A stretch of 6,536 nt of DNA from assembly GCA_937872085.1 (NCBI GenBank), contig CALMQK010000368.1:1-6536 (forward strand), in the 5' to 3' direction. The notes under the pieces were generated by a model. It did no database searches. It was given only the letters and a program-made list of their open reading frames with translations, and was not told the origin of the DNA. Made by a program: the position numbers and the translations under genes. This DNA is from an uncultured euryarchaeote (GTDB taxonomy: Archaea; Thermoplasmatota; Thermoplasmata; UBA10834). Shown in pieces: positions 1 through 5,253 of this stretch (its first letter is position 1; every line of letters begins with the position of its first letter).

Positions 1-96
1 CTGATGAAACAAGCCAAGCATATTGCTCGGATAACCGTCCCAGTGGTGATACAGCGTTACCGCTTCGCCCGATGGTCCGTCCTCAACTACCTTCAC
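1..96 (-). CDS. Partial DGYP-motif phage-type protein, cut by the left edge, 5' end disrupted
   Basis: This reading frame stays open to the left edge. From the GTG at 96-94 it gives 32 residues containing VTLYHHWDGYPSNMLGLF. The tyrosine followed by (H/F)-x-DGYP, preceded by a GTRxT-like segment, is typical of a small phage and plasmid protein family of unknown function whose members usually begin MGTRS-x-T. Here the codons for GTRATRSQ (120-97) lie upstream of the GTG and directly follow the TAA stop of gene A, in the same frame. No ATG, GTG or TTG is found at the proper distance after the strong GGAGGAGG at 124-131, and the GTG at 96 has no clear binding site. The family-type N-terminus is therefore probably cut off by the TAA. 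The gene may be a broken fusion with the tag in gene A, or may be translated by reinitiation at the GTG. The family match is from memory of the motif. Confidence 0.55.
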   Translation of the reverse strand, partial: MKVVEDGPSGEAVTLYHHWDGYPSNMLGLFHQ

Positions 97-120
97 CTGC
101 GATCTTGTTGCCCTAGTGCC

Positions 121-801
121 TTACCTCCTCCGTCCCGTCTTAACGCCCTTGGCCGCAAGGGCGTGGCGTGCTGGTTCGCGGTGCCACCCTGCCCCCGCAC
201 CTGTTCGTGATTTGGATCTGGCCAGAACTCTTGCCTTCCTGAGCGGGTAGATCTCGTCGACCGCCTCTTGAACGACGTCGGGGTCGGGAACGGGCATTGT
301 TTCGCCCTCATCGCCGATCTCATCGAGGGGGGTGAGTTGATCGGGGTCGTTCTTCAGAAGCCACATATGAACTTCGAACGCGATTTCCCAATCCAGCTCA
401 TTCTCGTCAGCAATCGATTGGGTGATCATGGCTGGATCGTACTTCTGTGGATCATAGGGCAGCTTCGCAACCACATTCACCCACACATCGCCCTTGTCCG
501 CCTTCTCATCATAGAGCGTCGATGGCGTGACGTGTTTCTCGAATTGGCTCAAAGCATCCTTCGCGTTAGTTGCCTTCGTGGCATAGTAGTGGCTTGTGAG
601 AGTTGGCATCTGATCGCCAACCCATGTGTAGAACACGCCCCAGTCGCGGGCGTTCCGTTTCTCGTGATCACGGGCTACGATCTGGGCGCCCCGCTTTTGA
701 AGCTCGTCGGTGAGCCGTTCGGCCTCCTTGTCGATCACGTGCCGATAGGTGCGGGGATAGTCCGGTTCTTGTTCCCGTTTTGTCAGGTAATCTTCAGCCA
801 T
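121..801 (-). CDS. Gene A: unknown acidic protein with the shared tag at its C-terminus
   Basis: A 226-residue protein. The ATG at 801 is preferred over the in-frame GTG at 807 because GAGGAG (807-812) lies 5 bases before the ATG. The start follows gene B's TGA by two bases, so translation is probably coupled. It has no N-terminal tag. Residues 1-60 are charged and helical. Residues 66-90 (HYYATKATNAKDALSQFE) and 130-165 (ADENELDWEIAFEVHMWLLK, then acidic) look like a small folded domain of unknown function. The oddity is the end: residues 205-222 are a good copy of the tag (GWHREPARHALAAKGVKT), followed by GRRR and TAA. In every other tagged gene here the tag is at the N-terminus. The reading frame continues past the TAA into the DGYP-motif protein. 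A natural reading is that gene A's own end and the start of a tagged downstream gene were fused by deletion. A one-base indel in the G-tract near 190-195 is the alternative. Function unknown. Confidence 0.8.
   Translation of the reverse strand: MAEDYLTKREQEPDYPRTYRHVIDKEAERLTDELQKRGAQIVARDHEKRNARDWGVFYTWVGDQMPTLTSHYYATKATNAKDALSQFEKHVTPSTLYDEKADKGDVWVNVVAKLPYDPQKYDPAMITQSIADENELDWEIAFEVHMWLLKNDPDQLTPLDEIGDEGETMPVPDPDVVQEAVDEIYPLRKARVLARSKSRTGAGAGWHREPARHALAAKGVKTGRRR
124..131 (-). promoter_or_regulatory. Strong GGAGGAGG with no start codon after it
   Basis: The last two Arg codons of gene A form GGAGGAGG immediately before its TAA. No start codon occurs in the next 25 bases; the first is the GTG at 96. 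It is either a coincidence of Arg codons, or the remains of a binding site whose start codon was lost from the DGYP-motif gene. Confidence 0.4.
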
Positions 802-803
802 CG

Positions 804-1256
804 TCACTCCTCTCCCATCTCAGCCTGCAGTCTGTCGAACGAATCCTCGTCGGCAACGGGGTAGTTCTTGAGTCGGGCATTCCAATCCTGGACCGCGGTA
901 TAGGCAGCCGTTGGTCCCTCGTCGTTATACATCCGCACGAACAGCTGATCCGTCCAGCCGACCGCCCAGTGCGTGGAATGGACGATCCGCACATCGTTCG
1001 GGAATCGTTTGATCATATCATCGGAGACCGCATCGAAGTTGGATATTGCCAGCGCATCGGAATCTCGATTCTTGCCGAATGTCGGCCCCCAGCGCTCCTT
1101 ATCCTCGATATCTCGGTCTCCATGCCAGCTGAAGTTGTCAGCCTTCCTAGTGAACCGCATCATGTCCTCAGTCGGCTTGAAGCTAGTTTTCACTCCTCGA
1201 GCCGCCAGGGAATGTCTCGCTGGCTCTTTTCTCCATCCTGCGGGTTTTCGTGACAT
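804..1256 (-). CDS. Gene B: tagged protein of the phage 'NRDSD / HWAxGW / YPVxDE' family
   Basis: A 150-residue protein. The ATG at 1256 is chosen because TGAGGTGA (1262-1269) precedes it by 5 bases; a longer frame from 1277 would place that site inside the gene. Residues 4-24 are the tag (RKPAGWRKEPARHSLAARGV). The body matches from memory a phage and plasmid family of unknown function by its order of motifs: NRDSDALAISNF (63-74), THWAVGW (95-101) and YPVADEDSF (132-140) near the end. Members I recall begin directly with the body, so the tag looks like an N-terminal addition. Many acidic residues and no membrane segment suggest a soluble cytoplasmic protein. It starts 10 bases after gene C's stop, which forms part of its binding site, and gene A follows after two bases. 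The role is unknown; the family placement is a motif judgement. Confidence 0.88.
   Translation of the reverse strand: MSRKPAGWRKEPARHSLAARGVKTSFKPTEDMMRFTRKADNFSWHGDRDIEDKERWGPTFGKNRDSDALAISNFDAVSDDMIKRFPNDVRIVHSTHWAVGWTDQLFVRMYNDEGPTAAYTAVQDWNARLKNYPVADEDSFDRLQAEMGEE
807..812 (-). promoter_or_regulatory. Ribosome binding site of gene A
   Basis: GAGGAG lies 5 bases before the ATG at 801 and overlaps the last codons of gene B. It decides for the ATG over the GTG at 807, which would lie directly against the site. Confidence 0.75.
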
Positions 1257-1272
1257 TTGAATCACCTCAGTC
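1254..1272 (-). repeat. Repeated gene junction, copy before gene B
   Basis: A 19-base stretch (end of gene C's Asp codon, TGA, binding site, spacer, ATG of gene B) matches 6494-6512 with a single mismatch. It includes the non-coding spacer TTCAA. Confidence 0.7.
1262..1269 (-). promoter_or_regulatory. Ribosome binding site of gene B built on gene C's stop codon
   Basis: TGAGGTGA: the first three bases are gene C's stop, and GAGGTGA pairs with the 16S rRNA tail. The ATG follows after 5 bases. This fixes the start at 1256. Confidence 0.8.
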
Positions 1273-1806
1273 CACATTCGTCCACGGGGCGTCGGACTTC
1301 TCGAGCTGATCGAGATAGTGCTCAGCCACGCGATGGGCGTTCGCCTTCGTTATCGTAGGCACCTTTTCCAGATCAGTGATGTACTGTTCAATCTCATCAT
1401 GCGCGTTCACATAGGCGAACATGATCGGATCCTCACGATATTCGAGTACACGGGCGCGTAGTTCCAGCAATCGCTCTCCATCAGCCCGTTCAATCGGGTT
1501 CATCCCACTCAGTGATTGAACCGTGACGATCTCACCTACCTTGCTCATATCCTCATCATAGATGTCCAGCTCGAACTCCTCGAAGTTGAGGTGCGGCTCG
1601 CCGGATATGCCGGGAGGCAAGTTCTGATAGCCCTTGAATCGAACGATATCCCCGAAGTGATCGACGAAGTATGACCCCACTGGCGGGTTCTGGTTGCGCC
1701 CAGGCAGTGCTGCCTTGTGGCCCCTACCGTGCACGGTTTCGATCCCCTTCGCGGCCAGTGCGTGTCGCGCTGGCTGATTTCTCCAACCTACTGGTTTCGG
1801 TGTCAT
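1267..1806 (-). CDS. Gene C: tagged protein of unknown function
   Basis: A 179-residue protein starting at the ATG at 1806. The frame is open further upstream, but that part overlaps gene D's end and is Arg/His/Pro-rich, unlike a real N-terminus, whereas MTPKPVGWRN begins exactly like the other tagged proteins. The start lies 4 bases after D's TGA, with only a weak GAGTTGAT before it, so translation is probably coupled to D. Residues 3-24 are the tag (ending GIETV). A Gly/Pro/Arg linker leads into residues 43-60, YFVDHFGDIVRFKGY, which look beta-rich like a small barrel, then an acidic stretch (74-88) and a helical second half (108-175). I recognise no family. The C-terminal codons NVD are followed by TGAGGTGA, which serves gene B. 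At DNA level, 40 bases of its tag are identical to gene E's. Confidence 0.87.
   Translation of the reverse strand: MTPKPVGWRNQPARHALAAKGIETVHGRGHKAALPGRNQNPPVGSYFVDHFGDIVRFKGYQNLPPGISGEPHLNFEEFELDIYDEDMSKVGEIVTVQSLSGMNPIERADGERLLELRARVLEYREDPIMFAYVNAHDEIEQYITDLEKVPTITKANAHRVAEHYLDQLEKSDAPWTNVD
1760..1799 (-). repeat. Tag-coding DNA repeat, copy in gene C
   Basis: Forty bases coding for the first half of the tag are identical, base for base, with 2950-2989 in gene E. The identity includes Arg (AGA and CGA), Ala, Pro and Val codons that could have differed silently, so it is more than protein conservation requires. Confidence 0.85.
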
Positions 1807-1810
1807 GTGA

Positions 1811-2482
1811 TCAACTCGGTGGTTCTTGTGGCGGTGCTGCCTTCGCGGGCAGTGCAGTGGACGACTTCTCATTGGCGGATTTCGCATCCGCTTTTGTTTT
1901 CTGCTTCTCTTCCCTCATCGCACGCCGTGCGGCTTGTTCCTGTTCGGCCTTCGCATATGTTTCCGCGCGGGTTCGTTGTTTGGTTGCACTCTTTTCCGCT
2001 TCCGACTGGCGAGCCGCCGCTACAGCCGTTGCCGTCTGCTGGCGATCAGTTGCGATATTCTTTTCAGTGATCCGGTCAACAGCCTGCATCCATTGGCGGG
2101 CATCATCGTCCGAGATCACATTGAAGGTGTTTTCCATTATCTCGTACTGATCCTTGGCCAGATCGAGCATATTGACGCTGCCCAACAAGTCCCCGTTGTC
2201 CACGAGCTTGTCGGCATCGGCGAGGGTATCGAACAGAGGATTGACCGCCTTGTCATAGTCCACGGTAGTGACGGCACTCACAGGATCTTCCTCATCCTTG
2301 TAACGGCGCGCGATCCACTTGAGCGCACTCGCATATCTGCTCCTGCGGCCTATGACCCCGCGAACCGCGCCTTTCGGGATCCTAGCCAACTGCGATGCCG
2401 CGAGCTTGTTGCTGGTCGCGACGCCCTTGGCTGCCAGGGCGTGTCTGGCTGGTTCTTTTCTCCATCCGAACGGTTTGATCAT
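1811..2482 (-). CDS. Gene D: tagged protein with basic N-terminal region and long charged helical tail
   Basis: A 223-residue protein whose ATG at 2482 follows GAGAGGTG at a normal spacing. Residues 3-23 are the tag (KPFGWRKEPARHALAAKGVA). Residues 33-63 are basic and helical (GAVRGVIGRRSRYASALKWI), which could contact nucleic acid. Residues 64-140 are an acidic helical middle part. Residues 145-205 are almost wholly Ala, Lys, Glu, Gln and Arg, with no Gly or Pro, which predicts a long single helix or coiled coil. The end (207-223) is Ala/Pro-rich and probably flexible. Such tails occur in scaffolding, tether and nucleoid-associated proteins, but no family is recognisable, and low-complexity tails of this kind give misleading similarity hits. 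The gene starts 22 bases after gene E's TAA, the widest gap in the window. Its last codons contact gene C's start. Confidence 0.87.
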   Translation of the reverse strand: MIKPFGWRKEPARHALAAKGVATSNKLAASQLARIPKGAVRGVIGRRSRYASALKWIARRYKDEEDPVSAVTTVDYDKAVNPLFDTLADADKLVDNGDLLGSVNMLDLAKDQYEIMENTFNVISDDDARQWMQAVDRITEKNIATDRQQTATAVAAARQSEAEKSATKQRTRAETYAKAEQEQAARRAMREEKQKTKADAKSANEKSSTALPAKAAPPQEPPS

Positions 2483-2504
2483 GTGTAGCCACCTCTCGTT
2501 ATGA

Positions 2505-2993
2505 TTAGATCCATTCCTGCTTCAGCGCGTATCCGCCATCGGGTTCCCACTCGAGCGGTTCATTCCGCCAGTATCCAGGAGGCGCCTTGAACCCCTTGGG
2601 GTAGAGCCTGTGTCCGAGGCTGTAAACGACATGAAATCCCATATCCATGCCAGCACCACTGACAGTGACCCCTCCGTCAGGAGCCTGTCGAGCATCAATG
2701 GCGTTGGCCACGTAGTAGGAGATGTCCATCAACTGCCCGTTCTTCACGATCATCACCTTGATGTTCCTGCTCATCCCACTGCGTGCGACGTGCGTAAGCG
2801 TGGTGTAAACCTTGGTTCCTGGCGGCAGGTTCGCGGTCAGGACCGTGATCGCCTCGTCGTGCATCCCCCTCTTAGTCGCAGCTTTCGAAAGCGGCCTAGA
2901 ACTTGCAGCCGGTTCGTTCCTACTTGTGCTGATCCCTCTGCTCGCAAGCGCGTGTCGCGCTGGCTGATTTCTCCAACCTACTGGTTTCGCCAT
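2505..2993 (-). CDS. Gene E: tagged protein of the phage 'THVSRSGMSR / GMDMGFHVVYSL' family
   Basis: A 162-residue protein. The ATG at 2993 is preferred over an in-frame GTG at 2999 because GAGGTG ends 5 bases before it. Residues 3-23 are the tag (KPVGWRNQPARHALASRGIS). A Ser/Ala/Arg linker (24-42) joins it to the body. The body contains VYTTLTHVARSGMSRNIKV (62-80), a DISYYVANA segment and GAGMDMGFHVVYSLGHRLYP (113-132). These match, in order, a small soluble protein family common in tailed phages of many hosts, of unknown function. Proteins I recall begin a few residues before the VYT strand and have no tag. Gene F's TGA overlaps the binding site (TGAGGTG, 2999-3005). Forty bases of its tag are identical to gene C's, including synonymous positions, which points to recent exchange. 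The family call is firm in motif terms; the function is open. Confidence 0.9.
   Translation of the reverse strand: MAKPVGWRNQPARHALASRGISTSRNEPAASSRPLSKAATKRGMHDEAITVLTANLPPGTKVYTTLTHVARSGMSRNIKVMIVKNGQLMDISYYVANAIDARQAPDGGVTVSGAGMDMGFHVVYSLGHRLYPKGFKAPPGYWRNEPLEWEPDGGYALKQEWI
2950..2989 (-). repeat. Tag-coding DNA repeat, copy in gene E
   Basis: Identical over 40 bases with 1760-1799. On either side the two genes diverge at once: the second half of the tag differs (ASRGIST against AAKGIET) and so do the bases before the start codon. Confidence 0.85.
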
Positions 2994-2998
2994 GATCA

Positions 2999-3005
2999 CA
3001 CCTCA
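2999..3005 (-). promoter_or_regulatory. Ribosome binding site of gene E built on gene F's stop codon
   Basis: TGAGGTG, with TGA ending gene F. The ATG at 2993 has the right spacing, which the GTG at 2999 does not. Confidence 0.78.
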
Positions 3006-3377
3006 ATCCCAATACTTTTCTCGATACTCCTCAAAGCCCTCTCTCCAGCCCCGCCAGAAATCGTCCCATAGGTAAGAGTGAACGTCCTCCCACTTTTCAT
3101 CGGGGTTCATGGGATCCTCCCGATGGCCAACGATGCGCGCCGTATCGTTCGTGATCTGGTCGAAGCCTTCTGGCCCTGCTCTTTCATCAGAGATGCCTTT
3201 GAACCCAACACGGTGTCCAGTCTTGTAAGCGTTCTTGGATGCGCGTAGGAAGGCGGGGTGCTGCTCTATGGGGACATCTCCGTGCAGCAGGGTGTGCTTG
3301 TTGAAGGTGTGCCCTGTCTTGACTCCGTGTGCCGCGAGTGCGTGTCTCGCGGGTTCGCGCCTCCAACCTTGATTCAT
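3003..3377 (-). CDS. Gene F: small tagged protein of unknown function
   Basis: A 124-residue protein beginning at the ATG at 3377, five bases after GAGGAG. Here the tag begins almost at once: M-N-Q-GWRREPARHALAAHGVKT (residues 4-21). This shows that the K-P-V residues common in other copies are dispensable, while the Trp and RHALA core is not. The following region is His/Lys-rich (HTFNKHTLLHGD). Residues 95-124 are very rich in Trp, Tyr, Asp and Glu (SYLWDDFWRGWREGFEEY), predicting an amphipathic acidic aromatic helix at the C-terminus. I recognise no family. Its stop TGA forms the first bases of gene E's binding site, and its own binding site contains gene G's stop. Confidence 0.86.
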   Translation of the reverse strand: MNQGWRREPARHALAAHGVKTGHTFNKHTLLHGDVPIEQHPAFLRASKNAYKTGHRVGFKGISDERAGPEGFDQITNDTARIVGHREDPMNPDEKWEDVHSYLWDDFWRGWREGFEEYREKYWD

Positions 3378-3382
3378 TGTTG

Positions 3383-3389
3383 CTCCTCA
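3383..3389 (-). promoter_or_regulatory. Ribosome binding site of gene F built on gene G's stop codon
   Basis: TGAGGAG, with TGA ending gene G and the ATG at 3377 five bases later. Confidence 0.78.
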
Positions 3390-3746
3390 ACCCTCTTCTG
3401 GATAGACTTCGCTGTAATCGCGGTCGTACCGCAGTTCGCCATCTTCACCAAGGAACACCACGTTCACGATCTCCTTCGTTACTGGATGGCGTTGTACTTC
3501 AACGAACTTGAGCCGCTCCCTGGTGTGCATATCTCGGAACATCATCGCTTCGGGTGGATCCTCCTCCCAATGACCGAGTTCGTGTTCGATCTTGAGGATG
3601 TCCGCCATCTCGCGTTCGATGTGATCAGGCTGTCGTTCAGGGTGGCCAACTATGTATGGCTTAGCCCTCCAACTCTTGACGCCCTTGGCTGCTAATGCGT
3701 GTCTCGCAGGTTCTCCTTTCCAGCCGACTGGTTTCTTCGCCATCAT
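3387..3746 (-). CDS. Gene G: small tagged acidic protein of unknown function
   Basis: A 119-residue protein. Two adjacent ATGs (3746 and 3743) are possible; the first lies 5 bases after GGAGG and is taken. The tag occupies residues 4-25 (KKPVGWKGEPARHALAAKGV). Residues 38-60 (HPERQPDHIEREMADILKIE) look helical. The second half (78-113), LKFVEVQRHPVTKEIVNVVF then GEDGELRYDRDYSE, reads as alternating beta strands and ends acidic. No catalytic motif or membrane segment is seen, and no family is recognised. The spacing to both neighbours is 9 bases. Gene H's TAG forms part of the binding site TAGGAGG (3752-3758). Confidence 0.86.
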   Translation of the reverse strand: MMAKKPVGWKGEPARHALAAKGVKSWRAKPYIVGHPERQPDHIEREMADILKIEHELGHWEEDPPEAMMFRDMHTRERLKFVEVQRHPVTKEIVNVVFLGEDGELRYDRDYSEVYPEEG

Positions 3747-3751
3747 TCGTC

Positions 3752-3758
3752 CCTCCTA
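3752..3758 (-). promoter_or_regulatory. Ribosome binding site of gene G built on gene H's stop codon
   Basis: TAGGAGG, with TAG ending gene H. The first of two adjacent ATGs lies 5 bases on. Confidence 0.78.
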
Positions 3759-4097
3759 GTTGTAACTCGATTCAAACTGCTCGTAGCTCAGGCCGCAGTC
3801 TCGCCACGCCTCATAGAGTTCTTCCTCGCTGGCCTTGTGTTCCAACTGTTCCCGCCGCATGACGTCGCGCACGCCGAAACAGTCGACCACTTCCATGGAG
3901 CTGATCAGATCGCGGAGTTCTATCCACTCCGCGATAGTGAGATTGTGCTCCTCGATCTCGTTATAGACCTCGGTTGAGTGATCGCTGTACGGGGGCTTGA
4001 CATTCGCAGTTGGTGTTGTCTGCTTGGATCTGATCCCCTTCGCTGCCAGCGCGTGTCGCGCGGGATCCTTCCGCCATCCTACTGGTTTTCGCACCAT
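3756..4097 (-). CDS. Gene H: small tagged helical protein of unknown function
   Basis: A 113-residue protein. The ATG at 4097 is chosen because MVRKPVGWRKDPARHALAAK then begins at the N-terminus; the longer frame to 4142 would overlap gene I and adds a Gly/Ser stretch. Gene I's TAA ends one base before this ATG, and the ATG has only a GGGTGG close by and AAGGAG about 13 bases upstream, so reinitiation after gene I is likely. After the tag (3-23) comes a Thr/Pro linker (24-40) and then an all-helical acidic body (41-113) with two cysteines (73 and 101). No family is recognised. A perfect 10-bp inverted repeat lies within the codons for residues about 54-63. Confidence 0.86.
   Translation of the reverse strand: MVRKPVGWRKDPARHALAAKGIRSKQTTPTANVKPPYSDHSTEVYNEIEEHNLTIAEWIELRDLISSMEVVDCFGVRDVMRREQLEHKASEEELYEAWRDCGLSYEQFESSYN
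3909..3935. repeat. Perfect 10-bp inverted repeat inside gene H
   Basis: ATCGCGGAGT at 3909-3918 and its exact complement ACTCCGCGAT at 3926-3935 enclose a 7-base loop. It would form a stable hairpin in DNA or message. It is followed on neither strand by a T-run, so it is not a typical terminator. It may be a protein-binding site or a coding accident. Confidence 0.6.
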
Positions 4098-4098
4098 A

Positions 4099-4596
4099 TT
4101 ACCACCCGTACTCCTTGACCCACCACTCCATTGTGTGGGCATTGATCATTTCCTCGACGCGCTTAGCATAGCCTTCTGCCATTGCAGTGCGTGCGAGTTG
4201 GTAATCGTTAGTGTGTTCGAAAGGCTTGACCGCGTCCTCGGCTTCCGAGAAATCATGTCCTGTGATCTCTTCCTGAAGCACCGCCCTAGCATAGTTGAAC
4301 ACATCCTCGAAAGTTGGTTTCTGTCCCATTTCCAGATATTTCCGTTCCCGAAGAAACTGACCAACATCCTCGTCCTTCTCGCCGAGTTCAATATCGGAAG
4401 CGTGTTCATATCCAAATGTTTGAAGATCGAGCTTGTCTCGAGGATCCAACCCGCGGTTCACGTGGACAACAAACGGTGTCGTATGCGGAGGCTTACGGCT
4501 GGTGGCTATGCCATGGCTGGCTAAGGAGTGTCGGTATGATTCGCCGAACCAACCAGTGTGAGCTTCTCTTCGCGCCTTGTTCACCCTTCGTACCAT
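4099..4596 (-). CDS. Gene I: protein with divergent form of the tag, unknown function
   Basis: A 165-residue protein whose ATG at 4596 follows AGGAGG (4605-4610) by 8 bases. The tag is present but diverged, and it is set back behind 14 mostly basic residues (MVRRVNKARREAHT): GWFGESYRHSLASHGIATSR (15-34). It keeps G-W, RH-S/A-LA and G-I-x-T but has lost the P-A and the basic residue after Trp. The positions that survive here and in gene F define the likely core. The body is acidic and mostly helical: residues 55-90 mixed, 94-115 (TFEDVFNYARAVLQEEITGH) and 130-165 helical, ending in the aromatic EWWVKEYGW. No family is recognised. The start lies 2 bases after the stop of the 40-residue gene upstream. 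Confidence 0.85.
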   Translation of the reverse strand: MVRRVNKARREAHTGWFGESYRHSLASHGIATSRKPPHTTPFVVHVNRGLDPRDKLDLQTFGYEHASDIELGEKDEDVGQFLRERKYLEMGQKPTFEDVFNYARAVLQEEITGHDFSEAEDAVKPFEHTNDYQLARTAMAEGYAKRVEEMINAHTMEWWVKEYGW

Positions 4597-4598
4597 GT

Positions 4599-4721
4599 TC
4601 AGCGCCTCCTATACAGATCCTTTCTCGCCTTGGCCTCGATCTCTGGGGGCAGGTGTGGGATCGCCGCCGGTAGGCAGCGCGGATCAGTCAACTTTTTCAC
4701 AATCCTGTTCAAGTCCTTCAT
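4599..4721 (-). CDS. Small untagged 40-residue protein
   Basis: The ATG at 4721 follows a GAGGGG-type site at a normal distance, with TGA at 4601-4599. The 40 residues begin MKDLNRIVKKLTDP and continue with the segment IPHLPPEIEAKARKDLYRRR. The gene fills exactly the space between J (stop 15 bases upstream) and I (start 2 bases downstream), with the tight spacing typical of this operon, which argues strongly that it is real. It is basic, with two short helices joined by a Pro-rich turn. It has no tag and no membrane segment. The final Arg codons (AGGAGG) double as gene I's binding site. It could be a small nucleic-acid-binding or regulatory protein, but that is only a guess from charge. Confidence 0.7.
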   Translation of the reverse strand: MKDLNRIVKKLTDPRCLPAAIPHLPPEIEAKARKDLYRRR

Positions 4722-4736
4722 CTTCACTTCCCCTCG

Positions 4737-5252
4737 CTAATCCAGATTTCCCGCGAGTGGCCGGGAGCCACCAGTCGTATCACGCCATTCATCCTCATTG
4801 TCCTCAGCGATCTCATGGAGTTGCTTGTCGCCCATCTGTATGAGGTCAGTCGGGGTGTAGTTCGCGTGGATGAAGTGAAAGAGCCTTTCTACCTCTTCGG
4901 GCGTGATCTGGCCTTCCCCTCTGCCGATCACATAGCCGCAGTACCGAACGCCACCGCTGGCCGGTTCAGGTTTCGCATGATCACGTTCCCATTCCGCATA
5001 GAACTCGTCCATCTGCTGAGAACCGAGGCCGTTCCAGTGTTCCTTGTAATGTTCCCACGCCCACGCATTGGCTTCCTCGTCGGTTGGCCCATTGGCCATC
5101 GCCTCGCGTTCATTCATGGCGTTGAGCTTGGACTTCAAATCCCAATACCGTGCATCCCGCGCCTCTCTCTCGCTGGTTCCCGTCTTGATGCCCTTCGCTG
5201 CAAGCGCGTGCCTCGCTGGCTCCTTCTTCCAGCCTACGGGTTTCTTGGCCAT
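4737..5252 (-). CDS. Gene J: tagged acidic, aromatic-rich protein of unknown function
   Basis: A 171-residue protein. The ATG at 5252 places the tag (residues 3-24, KKPVGWKKEPARHALAAKGI) at the start. An in-frame GTG at 5261 would overlap gene K's stop. Gene K's TAA ends one base before the ATG, and only a weak GGTGAG lies nearby, so coupling to K is likely. Residues 25-95 are a highly charged helical region rich in Glu, Trp and Tyr (EEANAWAWEHYKEHW). Residues 98-112 (ASGGVRYCGYVIGRG) may be a beta hairpin. Residues 117-157 form a second helical acidic part (QITPEEVERLFHFIHANY). I recognise no family. It is followed after 15 bases by the 40-residue gene. Confidence 0.86.
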   Translation of the reverse strand: MAKKPVGWKKEPARHALAAKGIKTGTSEREARDARYWDLKSKLNAMNEREAMANGPTDEEANAWAWEHYKEHWNGLGSQQMDEFYAEWERDHAKPEPASGGVRYCGYVIGRGEGQITPEEVERLFHFIHANYTPTDLIQMGDKQLHEIAEDNEDEWRDTTGGSRPLAGNLD

Positions 5253-5253
5253 G

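Noticed and set aside
143..164. A 9-bp hairpin with a 4-base loop in gene A's tag, with a similar weaker one in gene D's tag (2421-2442).
   Set aside because: The pairing is lost in the other tag copies (B, C, F, G, H, J, L), so it arises from Lys-Gly-Val and Ala-Ala codon choice and is not a conserved element of the tag DNA.
93..323. A second minus-strand frame overlapping the end of gene A, with a GTG near the tag that could start a tagged gene after a one-base shift.
   Set aside because: As it stands, the product is Arg/Pro/Thr-rich and reads the tag out of frame. It matters only if a base is missing in the G-tract, so it is kept as an alternative in the fusion finding.
1826..2488. A 220-codon open frame on the plus strand opposite gene D, and other plus-strand frames of 150-200 codons (268-864, 780-1253, 4815-5435).
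   Set aside because: They lie wholly opposite well-supported minus-strand genes that have binding sites, tight junctions and the tag. Their translations are rich in Cys, Arg and Ser with no domain pattern, and they have no consistent binding site.
2881..2892. A 12-base perfect palindrome, GCTTTCGAAAGC, in gene E.
   Set aside because: One or two such palindromes are expected by chance in 6.5 kb. It lies in the linker codons with no other sign of function.
3003..3746. Similar short segments in genes C, F and G (YREDP, GHREDP, GHWEEDP), hinting at common ancestry of the bodies.
   Set aside because: Only four to six residues agree, and the flanks do not align, so by eye this is no better than chance in charged proteins.
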